Shown: in pieces, positions 21,079 to 29,097 of the stretch | How the letters are laid out: each line of letters starts with the position of its first letter | How positions within the stretch are numbered: position 1 is the first letter of the stretch | From: Symsagittifera roscoffensis | Taxonomy: Eukaryota > Xenacoelomorpha > Acoela > Convolutidae | Length of the DNA: 64,000 nucleotides | Assembly (NCBI RefSeq): GCF_963678635.1 | Contig: NC_087069.1 | Location: forward strand, 10,067,206 to 10,131,205 | Reading direction: 5' to 3' | Position numbers and translations under genes: made by a program | The notes under the pieces: model-generated | Seen by the model: only the letters and a program-made list of their open reading frames with translations | What the model was told of the DNA's origin: nothing | The model's database searches: none

Positions 21079-22767
21079 TCAGACATTCAGTGTCACGGCT
21101 TGCGGTTGGGGAGCTGGTTGCAACGACGGTAATGTGTTGCTAGGATCAGCTGCAAAAGGTTGCTGCTGATATATGTAAGTGTTTTCAGCCGATGCGTCGT
21201 GATTGGGAAACCCATAGTAAACGGTACCACCACTTGATACGTGGGGGAATTGGTGCTGAGATATTGGCGTTACGGATGAAAAAACACCAACTGATGGGTT
21301 TGTGTTACCATCACTTGTAAACCCAGTGATACATTGGGTGACTGCGGGTGTCCACTTTGACATTAGTGGCAAATTGGGCTGACTAATAATGGCAGACTGT
21401 CCGCTAAACGGATTGTTCATTGACGCAGGATTGCTATACTCGTTATGTGATAGCAAGTTTTGATTTCTGCGGTTTAAATTTGCAGGTGGTTGTGACACAA
21501 TGGCATGGGGGGTGTATCCAGAGTATTGATTGGAGTTGGCGGGCATGTTTCCAACAACTCGGGAATCGTTATTAAAGTTGTTGACGGGGATATGTTGAAT
21601 GGAAGACGAAGGAGGAGGTACAGAGAAGTAACAGCATACCGGAGTATTGGTAGCTGCTGTTCCAGCTGGATTAAAAAATGATGATGTATTGTTTTCGCAA
21701 AGTGTAGCGTTATTGGAAATAAGCAACGACTGCGTTTCGTGCTCAGGATTAGTGGATACAGCGTGCTTGATTCCATCGGCATTGGTGAAGGAGACGGTTG
21801 GTTGATAGGGAGAACATTGTTGATCACAATCAAAAGTCTGATTCGGCAACGATCGCCGAGGTGAAGCTTCCGCTGTGGACACATTTCTGTGTTGATGCGA
21901 ACCACTTTCTATATTTATACAGTTTTCAAACTTTGAAGAAGACGGAACTACCTTGGGTCCTTTTTGGTTTTCTAATGCATGATCAACCCAATTGTTTACC
22001 CTGTCAGAACGACGATCAACTGAAGACGCCAGCTCGAGATGCTGATCTATTTCAGACTCTTCGAGGTATTCAGTTTCAACCATTTTTGCTTCAGCTACTA
22101 TAATACGATTTTCTTCGCTTAATCGTTCCATTTCAAGACGACTTTTTTCGATTCGTAAACGATGTTCTTGCTCTTTAAGGTCAATTTCAAATTTAATTTC
22201 TTGTTGTTTTCGTTTCATCTCAATCAGATGCTGTTGCTCTTCGATGATGGCTTCCTGTTGTTTCAGTCTTAAGGTTGCTTCATGTTGTTTTTCCAACTCT
22301 TCTCGCTTCATCTTCGCTAGGAGCAGTTCTTTGCGGCGCTCACTGGGGGTCAATGATTTCATTGAGCTTTGCTTACTCGACCCGGATTTTGCCGATTTTG
22401 ATGAAACTTTTGATCGACTAGTTTCACTGACGCAGACCTCTGAAGCTTGATTAGATTCCATATGAGCACGAGCCTTACCAGTTACTTCATCGTTAACTTT
22501 AACTATTCTATCCCACCATGCAGCCAACTCCGTTAATAATTTGCTAGGTTTATCGGTTTTATTAGCTAATATCACAAGTTCATCATTTTTTGCTAATGCT
22601 TTTTCGAGAATACTCTTGCATGATTCAATTAAGGCGTTTATTTTTGTTTTCCGAATTGGTCCCTCTAAACTCTCAGTTATGCGACTGTGAACTACGGAAA
22701 GCTCATTTTCTAGTGATGTTCGACCATTCATCAATCGTCGATATTTTAACTCAATTTGTTCTGTCAT
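21079..22767 (-). CDS. BEL gag N-terminal region (coiled coil)
   Basis: A 562-codon frame starting at an ATG 135 bp after the accessory ORF. Residues about 1-100 form a helical domain of the type seen at the start of BEL/Pao Gag. Residues about 140-240 are a long Glu/Lys/Gln-rich coiled coil (repeated EEQ, KRKQQE, RLEMER). Residues 260-550 are a low-complexity Asn/Ser/Pro-rich linker. The frame ends at TGA 21079-21081, directly before the capsid portion. The stop is either an acquired nonsense mutation or, less likely, a recoding site. Other stops in the same frame argue for decay. Confidence 0.8.
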   Translation of the reverse strand: MTEQIELKYRRLMNGRTSLENELSVVHSRITESLEGPIRKTKINALIESCKSILEKALAKNDELVILANKTDKPSKLLTELAAWWDRIVKVNDEVTGKARAHMESNQASEVCVSETSRSKVSSKSAKSGSSKQSSMKSLTPSERRKELLLAKMKREELEKQHEATLRLKQQEAIIEEQQHLIEMKRKQQEIKFEIDLKEQEHRLRIEKSRLEMERLSEENRIIVAEAKMVETEYLEESEIDQHLELASSVDRRSDRVNNWVDHALENQKGPKVVPSSSKFENCINIESGSHQHRNVSTAEASPRRSLPNQTFDCDQQCSPYQPTVSFTNADGIKHAVSTNPEHETQSLLISNNATLCENNTSSFFNPAGTAATNTPVCCYFSVPPPSSSIQHIPVNNFNNDSRVVGNMPANSNQYSGYTPHAIVSQPPANLNRRNQNLLSHNEYSNPASMNNPFSGQSAIISQPNLPLMSKWTPAVTQCITGFTSDGNTNPSVGVFSSVTPISQHQFPHVSSGGTVYYGFPNHDASAENTYIYQQQPFAADPSNTLPSLQPAPQPQAVTLNV

Positions 22768-22901
22768 CCGCTCTACTGCTCATTTTGAGAGAAAAAAGGG
22801 AATAATTAATTTAAAACCTTAACTTTAGTATCAATAAATTATATTATGACTCATTAAGCAATATCACACATTAGAAAAGCACTTCATTTAATTCCTAGTT
22901 G
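22768..22901 (-). other. spacer between accessory ORF and gag
   Basis: 134 bp, AT-rich, no feature recognised. Confidence 0.4.
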
Positions 22902-23490
22902 CTACTCTGCATTTCTTCTGTTTCGATTAGCTTGCCGCTTGCGTTTTCCTGGCTTAGGATTATTTTTCTTTGAAATAATATGTTTCAAATTCTTGCTATA
23001 ACGCCTAAGGATCGTAATTGTTTTCAGTTCTAGAGAGGGATCCTGGTGTAGTTCTAAGTACTTTTGCCCTAAATCAGTGAGGTTCTGCTTCCTTCTAGAT
23101 ATCTGTTACTATATTAATAACTAATATACCTGACTCTTTCAACTTACTATAAATATCTTCCGTGCCTACACGTTTACAGTAAACGATTGCATAAATATTA
23201 CGATTATAGTTTAAAAGAATCTTCCTAAGCTGGTTAGGAGTTAGTGCGTTAATGTTATTACTACGGTGTCGACTAATAGAGTTATTAACGGCGTCGTGCC
23301 AAATAACAATGTCGTTTCGGTTTAAGAGATAGTGATCAAGTTGATACGGACAAGTTTTACGAACGTTCACTGCGTTATGGTTGAAACTTAACCCGGGAAT
23401 GGCTAAGCACGATCGAGATGCACGTTTTTGCAAAGCGGGGGAAAGTATTTTCAAAGCGTGGTGCAGCGAGCTAGCAGTTAGTATGAACAT
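22902..23490 (-). pseudogene. accessory ORF upstream of BEL gag (frameshifted)
   Basis: The ATG at 23490 opens a 131-codon frame ending at TAG 23095-23097. One base out of frame, the coding reads on through a Lys/Arg-rich C-terminus to a TAG at 22902-22904, so an intact version would have about 195 residues. Conserved-looking blocks are 'IPGLSFNHNAVNVR', 'NDIVIWHDAVNNSIS.H', 'AIVYCKRVGT' and a strongly basic tail ending 'KRKRQANRNRRNAE'. Alternating strand/turn blocks with 'DIVIWHD' are compatible with an SGNH-like alpha/beta fold, but no catalytic Ser block is clear. I have an impression of similar proteins in other invertebrate genomes but cannot name a family. Its place between LTR and gag makes it an element gene, unusual for BEL/Pao. 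Confidence 0.55.
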
Positions 23491-24394
23491 TTAGTGAATT
23501 AAATCAACTTTAGAGGAAGGGAATCAAGCAAACCGCGACCTGACCTCCCGCAACACCCTGAGCTACCAAGTTTGTAGCAAAAGGTAAGACGATTTGCTTA
23601 ATAATACGCTACGGGTCTCGACTACGGCTACTTTTATCCAATTGAACTAGTTTATTTAGCTGCACCACGTTTCAAGAATAAACACGGCGTTTTTTCAGAA
23701 TTTTTTTTTCGAAAATTTCGGAATTTTTTTTCCGGAAACTTTCCAATTTTTTTTTTCGAATTTTTTTTCGAGAATTTTTCTCCACGTTTTCACCCAACGG
23801 TTCAAGTTCCCACAATAACCTGATGCGTTTGCGAAATTTTAAATTTTTTTTTAAATCCAAAACTTGGGGTAAAGAACTCGACTCGGTTGTTTAAATTGAA
23901 TTATTATGAAACTAGGCGCTTTGCTGAATAATTTGCAAAACTTTAAAGTTTTGGAAAAAAAATCAAAAATATTCAATTTTTTTTTCCAAAATTTTTGGCC
24001 TTTTTTTCGATACTGTGTTGAGCTTACAGCCACGGTGTTAAGATAACGTAATTAAGGTTTATGAGGCCGGTTTTTTCCTAAACCCGTAGAAAAGTTTCTG
24101 ATCAGGTTTTGGTATCGAGAAAAATTGGAATTGGGGGTTGCGATTTTGCCATCAAAACCTCGTATTAGAACTTAAAGCATCAAATCAGCGAGCTAGCACA
24201 AATGGATAAAGTTTTGGTTTTTTTTACTCTTACAAGTTTTGTAGAGGCGTTCACCGGTAGATTCCAAAATCCACAGAAAATTTCGGGCGTCGAGAAAAAG
24301 TGGGTGTCCACAGCCCACACTCCAATATGAATGTCCACAATCAGGATACCTGAAAAGGCCGACGTTCGTAACTTCTAAGAAACCGACTTCTACT
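23491..24394 (-). other. BEL leader, T-rich segment
   Basis: A long 5' untranslated region. 23690-24010 consists of long T-runs broken by 'cgaa'-type words on the plus strand (A/G-rich on the sense strand), producing spurious Lys-rich frames. No conserved coding seen. Confidence 0.55.
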
Positions 24395-24620
24395 TCAACT
24401 TCTGCGTTCGATTCGTTGACTTCTACTATTGACTTCTGCGTCCGATTCGTTGGCAACCCGAATCAGTACTGCCTTCTATAAACTTCTACTATTGACTTCT
24501 GCGTTCGAGTCGTTGACTTCTAGTATTGACTTCTGCGTCCGATTCGTTGGCAACCCGAACTAGTACTGACTTCTATCGACTTCTACTATTGACTTCTGCG
24601 TTCGAGTCGTTGACTTCTAC
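24395..24620 (-). repeat. leader minisatellite of the BEL element
   Basis: About 2.5 copies of a ~97-bp unit built from 'gacttctgcgt(t/c)cga(t/g)tcgtt', 'gacttctactatt' and 'ggcaacccgaa' modules. It abuts the primer-binding site, and the last module merges into it ('gacttctacgtccgggtcgg'). Confidence 0.75.
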
Positions 24621-24638
24621 GTCCGGGTCGGCGGACCA
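24621..24638 (-). other. primer-binding site of BEL element
   Basis: On the minus strand, three bases after the LTR end, TGGTCCGCCGACCCGGAC begins with the TGG complementary to a tRNA CCA end. The matching tRNA 3' end would read GTCCGGGTCGGCGGACCA. Isotype not identified. Confidence 0.6.
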
Positions 24639-24641
24639 AAA

Positions 24642-24943
24642 TGTGCCGCACTCTCATGTATCCTGTAAGACCTTACAAAAACCGGCTTCAATATCTGTAA
24701 ATTATCGGCAATTCAACAGATAATATGAAGAGTAAGTAATATCTGACAACAATGAGTTGAACATTTTCGGTTAGCATTTTTAGCAATACGGTTTCCAACA
24801 ATCTCAAAAATCTATAAACATTTTGATGGCAAACTGACCTTAATCGGACAAACCAGTAGTTTTTAAGGCCTTTTGTCTAAGAAAACTAGTTTTAGCTTTT
24901 TCACTTTCGCGCTATAATGACGTAATTAGTTTAAGACCGAACA
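24642..24943 (-). repeat. 5' LTR of BEL element
   Basis: 302 bp, TGTGCCGCAC to ACCGAACA in plus orientation, followed directly by the GATGT target duplication at 24944-24948. Confidence 0.92.
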
Positions 24944-24948
24944 GATGT

Positions 24949-25360
24949 AAATGAATAGCAAGCAATGAAGTCTATCTATATAAGTAAAAAGATGACAACC
25001 TTTTGCAAGACTTTACAGTGATATAAAAACAAAGATGTTTTTCCTTCTCTTGAAGATATGCAAACAACGATAAATTTTCATCACGATTAAGCGTAGACAT
25101 GTCAAAGTGATCTAAGCGCACTACCGAATCAAATATTAGTTGACAGAATCTTCTCGAGTGATAGTAATTTAATCAAAAAATACAGGAAGCACCCTCGGAA
25201 GTACAAAAACCAAAAAAACTCAAGAAATGCAAAAATTTAATGCAGATACATTGGAGCGACAAAAAATTTACAATATGGAACTCGTTTCATAATGCCTAAA
25301 CATCTCTGGCAACTGAAATTTATGAATGGCTTTTTTGTCGACCAGGAATTTGAATTTTTT
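24949..25360 (+). pseudogene. decayed type-B DNA polymerase-like gene, left arm, part 2
   Basis: Continuation of the gene split by the BEL insertion. Recoverable plus-strand blocks across stops are a 'QAMKSIYI' segment, 'MTTFCKTL', 'YKNKDVFPSLEDMQTT' and 'ALPNQILVDRIFSSDSNLI'. The order continues that of 17080-17415 as in protein-primed type-B polymerases of Polinton-like elements. It ends before the palm motifs, which I could not find. The mirror copy is at 40960-41430. Confidence 0.45.
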
Positions 25361-25480
25361 TTTTAATTAGTTGCTATAGCTTGAAAAAGAAGAAAAATAA
25401 AACTGAATTAATCTAATTTTACACAATAATAAATTTCTGAATGCATGATATTTGTTATGCTAAATTATATCAAGTTTTCT
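25361..25480. other. short spacer
   Basis: AT-rich, matched in inverse orientation at about 40915-41040. No feature seen. Confidence 0.3.
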
Positions 25481-25880
25481 CAAAATCATCAAACGATTGG
25501 GCAGATAGAAGGCAATTGCTGAAAGAGAGACAGATATTTAAAAACTTGTTCAGGTCGACCAAGCCAAAGACCATGTTCTGCTGTTTTTCTGCGCCTTATG
25601 GGATTTTTTGGGAGGAAAGGCATCAATACAGTCATTTCAATAGTTCTCAAAGTCTCATTTAAAAAATGATCTGCTTGAACAAGGCCAAATATCGAAGCCT
25701 CGAACAAGGTCAGATTTGGGATCTTTCTCCACGCAAGATATGGGTCAGCGCGCAACGAAAATTGTCTAATTCGATCAATGAATCAATGCTTTGATATTGA
25801 TCGATAAAGTTGATTTTTTTTGAATAATGATCCTAGATTGACACTCAGTGGCATAGTTTGAAGCTTGGTCGGCCTAATAA
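25481..25880 (-). pseudogene. relic of a second helicase-like gene (left arm)
   Basis: Reading the minus strand across frames gives 'LSVNL.S', then 'LIELDNFRCALTHILRGERS', then 'PC..LRYLALF'. These match, in order, the 'LSVNLRSTVEI', 'FRCLTAHNF.GEKP.IRPCDSIR' blocks of the intact helicase-like ORF that lies upstream on the same strand. One frame stays open from 25755 to 25489 by chance. It is therefore a diverged tandem paralogue, with a mirror copy at 40490-40920. Confidence 0.6.
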
Positions 25881-26257
25881 GTATCTTGTGAAATAGGATT
25901 AAAAAAAAAACATTTTTCGTTACTCCGCGTTTCCCCATCTCTAAATTTATCCATCAATGTCGATCTCATCGTGTCTAAACAATTCAAACTGAGTGGAAAC
26001 GGCAAAATTAGCACTATGAAAATTTTTCAGCTTCAAAATGGTAATTAGTTACAGCACATAGTAAACATATACATCTCTGTTGTATTTGGAGCCAGTTAAA
26101 TCATGTTTCTGAACAAGAAATTGAAAACTAAACCTATCCGCAAAAGTATATAAAACTAGTTCAATCATTAAAAAAGAAGCCGATCAAAAAGATAATAATT
26201 GAAACTGCGTTCAAATTTTTTTTTGGGTTTTCTTGTTTAAATTTCGTTCCAGTTTTT
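25881..26257 (-). other. 3' flank of helicase-like ORF
   Basis: AT-rich, conserved in the right arm (40180-40490). No gene seen. Confidence 0.4.
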
Positions 26258-28420
26258 TCATATCCTTATCGAACGAAATTTGAGAGATAGAGAGTCCATT
26301 ACTGTCTCCACTGCTCTTACATGACTTGGGTTCCTTTTGATCTCTCGTTGTTTTAGCTTTCGTTCCAAGTTGTACATTTCATTAACCAAATCAGAAAACA
26401 AGGATAATGATTCCATCAGTGTCTCTGTTGCTTGCACATGATTCGGGTTGTACTCTACCGATTCCATAGCACATCGAATGGGCTGCTCAACTAGCAACAT
26501 CGGAATCTCTTGATAAGACTCTGCACGATCAACAAGAGCAGTGATTTCACTCTTTTCTCTGATCTTTGATTTCATGCGAGTTAGAGACTCTGAAGCCATG
26601 TCAGAAAGAATATCGGCTAAAATTTTTCCTTTTTTGATCAGACGATCAATGTTTGCTTCAACTTCAAAATCTTTGCGATGTTTATCATAAACCTTGAAAG
26701 ATGTACTTATAGACAAAAACGGTTTGAAATTGTTTTCGTTCCACCGATTACTTCGAGCAGTTCTATTGTTGAGTAAGTTTTCGGCAAATTTTTTCAAGAA
26801 GTTATTATTTTTTGCTGCTGAACACTTTCTTGCTGAACACTTTCTTGAGTCTTGGGTATCTCGTATGATTTGGATTGCTTGAAACAAGTGTTTGTAAGGT
26901 TTTGTACTAAATGGATTGATAAATACTAATGGCAATATAATGTTCAAAGTTAGTAATGCATAGAAAGTATATGAATCCAATTCGCCAGGTTCAACGTCAA
27001 TATTACATTTCAAATAAAAAGGTCTACAAATTTCCTTCAGAAGTCTTTTTGTAACAGTAGTAAGCAATGATGCACGTTTGCGTCGATCCTTCTCGGCTGC
27101 GCATTTTTTACCCTCTTTTCGGTGTTTTTGCTCTTGTTTTATCAGGAAGGCATAAGACGTGGTGTACAATTCAATTACTTCAGCACATGGAAACTTAAGT
27201 TGCTGACACTTCCGGGCTTTACTTTTCCAGTTTTCCCATTTCCAAAACGGCTCGTCAGAAAAAGAAGAGGCAATAATTTCCATCGATTTCCCATTTTTAG
27301 ACGACTCAGTCACATTTTTAGACGACTCGCAAGCACCTTTGCGGTCCGTTTGACCAAGGAACTCAGCTGTTTTAGAGCTAAATTCTGATTTGTCATCATA
27401 CACGTTTATAACTTCGAATTGGGCATGATGCTCAGACGTAATTATTCTTTCAGTCGTGGAATAAAAACTGAACTCAAAAGGACCGGTATGCTCACTACCA
27501 ACTATTATTACTTTTCGCAACCCCGCTTTAATCAGCTCCTGTAGTTCTTGTTTTTTATAAATATCATCTATCTGAACAATCGAGATATCATTGGGTCCTT
27601 TGAAGTATTTCAGTCCTTCGATATTCGGAAGGCAAACATTTCTCTGACGTAGTTCAGATTCCGATGCTTTCGTTAGGAACTGGAATTGGTAATTGGTTCC
27701 CACCAAAATCACTATTTTCTGCGAATCAAAGAATGCCCTTTCAAGTTCCATGAGCAAACTATTTGTCAATTTTGACTGTTTTTCACTTTTTTTTGTCAAT
27801 TCACTTTTGTTGTTAGATCTGTGAACAATGATCAACTTAGTACATGCTCTTGTGATGATATTGTAAAACTGTCGTAGAAGTTCAAAGCCGTTCAGGTTAG
27901 TATCAGACAAGAGAGCAATCGTTACCGCAAACTCCAACCCGTCAATTTCCAACGAATCAAATAATCGAACACAGGGGAGACTTTCGTCGGCATTGCAAGC
28001 TGTCTCTACGTGTAAACAACCCTGTATATAATAATCAAACTGAATGTTTCTTTCTTTTAAACTTGATCTTAGCTGCTGTTTTGTTTCTTCGGGCATCCGT
28101 AACACAACTGGTAAATACTCCAAATCGCGAGATTTTTGAAGGTATTCTTCAATAAGTCTCAAACTCTCCTGTATGAAATTACGAATGCTATCGCAGGGAC
28201 GGATATCGGGTTTTTCTCCGTAAAAATTATGGGCAGTTAAGCATCGAAACTCTTTAATTTTGAGAAATGGTTCATGGTTTCGATACCGCTCGATATAATT
28301 GATTATTTCGACTGTTGACCTTAGGTTGACACTCAATCGCATAGTTTGCTGTGTTTGGCCAAATATTATGCTTTTATTTTGTTCAGAGGAAAACAAAATG
28401 CAGTGTTGGCTCTCTTTCAA
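26258..28420 (-). CDS. SF1 helicase C-terminal-half-like protein, left copy
   Basis: A 720-codon uninterrupted frame. The frame opens at a TTG at 28420; the first ATG is codon 27. The N-terminus aligns in layout with the second half of UvrD-like SF1 helicases: 'VNLRSTVEII' at residues 31-40 (helicase motif IV region), 'DSLEIDGLEFAVTIAL' at 155-170 (motif V-like) and 'YNIITRACTKLIIV' at 186-199 (motif VI-like, with the key Arg). Walker A and B motifs are absent, so an upstream exon, truncation or a non-ATPase role must be considered. Residues 200-600 are unrecognised; the C-terminus has one clear 36-residue unit of the repeat expanded in the right copy. Surrounding DNA is decayed, yet this frame is intact and indels relative to the right copy keep phase. 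Confidence 0.6.
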   Translation of the reverse strand: MKESQHCILFSSEQNKSIIFGQTQQTMRLSVNLRSTVEIINYIERYRNHEPFLKIKEFRCLTAHNFYGEKPDIRPCDSIRNFIQESLRLIEEYLQKSRDLEYLPVVLRMPEETKQQLRSSLKERNIQFDYYIQGCLHVETACNADESLPCVRLFDSLEIDGLEFAVTIALLSDTNLNGFELLRQFYNIITRACTKLIIVHRSNNKSELTKKSEKQSKLTNSLLMELERAFFDSQKIVILVGTNYQFQFLTKASESELRQRNVCLPNIEGLKYFKGPNDISIVQIDDIYKKQELQELIKAGLRKVIIVGSEHTGPFEFSFYSTTERIITSEHHAQFEVINVYDDKSEFSSKTAEFLGQTDRKGACESSKNVTESSKNGKSMEIIASSFSDEPFWKWENWKSKARKCQQLKFPCAEVIELYTTSYAFLIKQEQKHRKEGKKCAAEKDRRKRASLLTTVTKRLLKEICRPFYLKCNIDVEPGELDSYTFYALLTLNIILPLVFINPFSTKPYKHLFQAIQIIRDTQDSRKCSARKCSAAKNNNFLKKFAENLLNNRTARSNRWNENNFKPFLSISTSFKVYDKHRKDFEVEANIDRLIKKGKILADILSDMASESLTRMKSKIREKSEITALVDRAESYQEIPMLLVEQPIRCAMESVEYNPNHVQATETLMESLSLFSDLVNEMYNLERKLKQREIKRNPSHVRAVETVMDSLSLKFRSIRI

Positions 28421-28680
28421 ATCTTTTAGAGATAAGTATTCGGGAAAACTTTTTAGTGAGAAGTATGGCTGAAGCTTTTACTCAATTTGAAAATTTCTTA
28501 CAATTTGAAAAGGATACTTTTAAAAAACTCTTCACCAGTAAGTTCTTCTAATGAAAATAAGAGTGCTCGTTTATGAGGGAAAAGCTCTCTGAACGTTCCG
28601 ATTGCCCAGTTGTTTGGTCTCCAATAGTTATGCTATTAAAAAAAACTGAAAAACTACAAACTGTGAACAACGTCAACAAG
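28421..28680. other. upstream flank of helicase-like ORF and array edge
   Basis: Shared with 37190-37430 in inverse orientation. 28560-28615 ('gtgctcgtttatgagggaaaag', 'gaacgttccgattgccc') is a diverged version of the satellite motif 'actgctcgcatcaggacgaag', 'gaatgttccgactgcc', so the array's edge is a degraded short unit. Confidence 0.55.
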
Positions 28681-29082
28681 ACTGCTCGTATCAGGCGAAG
28701 CCCTGAATGTTCCGACTGCCTTTAAGGTTTATGGAGCAGCATTCACATTAAAAAAAATAAATGAAATAAAAAAAATGATTTTGTTTTCTAAAATTTGAAT
28801 TTTTTATGATAATCATCCCCCACACGCCATATAAAAAATAAAAGTTTAGATTTTGCACCTTGTAACAAATCAGTTATAGCAAATAAACTTCTTTCAACCA
28901 ATTTGGAACAATTTCTAAGACGGATTAATTTTCCGCTTACGCGTTAATAGTGCGAAGTATATCGCCCGTTAATTGTTCCAAATTGGCCAAAAGGGCGATC
29001 TTTAAGCCCCCATAACTTTACAAAAAACGATCCCAGGTGAAATATCTTTTTAAATTTGAGCTCAGGACAACAATACCTTTCG

Positions 29083-29097
29083 AATGATATAAACAAA
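29083..29097. repeat. 15-bp target-site duplication, left
   Basis: AATGATATAAACAAA, repeated at 32432-32446. It belongs to satellite unit 1 and occurs once in uninterrupted units. Confidence 0.88.

Larger units (their letters stand above)
17421..24943 (-). mobile_element. BEL/Pao LTR retrotransposon, 7.5 kb, integrase deleted
   Basis: A complete insertion with two LTRs (17421-17723 and 24642-24943, about 96% identical by eye) and a GATGT target duplication. It is transcribed on the minus strand. Order from 24943: LTR, primer-binding site, minisatellite leader, accessory ORF, gag, protease, RT, start of RNase H, C-terminal pol segment, LTR. Coding is broken by stops at 21079-21081, 20716-20718 and 19492-19494 and a frameshift near 18910. 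An internal deletion near 17915 removes the integrase. It is non-autonomous and sits inside the polymerase-like relic of the left arm only, so it is younger than the inverted duplication. Confidence 0.93.
13878..28670 (+). other. left arm of a giant inverted repeat
   Basis: After removing the BEL element (17421-24943), about 7.3 kb here is the reverse complement of 37085-44400 at roughly 85-90% identity by eye. Collinear matches include the segment near 14000, the 14317 duplication (single copy on the right), the polymerase-like relic, the helicase relic and the helicase-like ORF. Homology ends near 28640, next to the satellite array. A further outer match pairs 3072-6600 with 48700-55000. 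Centre of symmetry is about 32.9 kb. Confidence 0.8.

Noticed and set aside
23530-23590. tRNA-like 'GGTAGCTCAGG' on the minus strand
   Set aside because: No T-arm or acceptor stem at the right spacing.
23672-24033. Lys/Phe-rich minus-strand ORFs
   Set aside because: Produced by T-run low-complexity DNA in the BEL leader; no protein-like composition.
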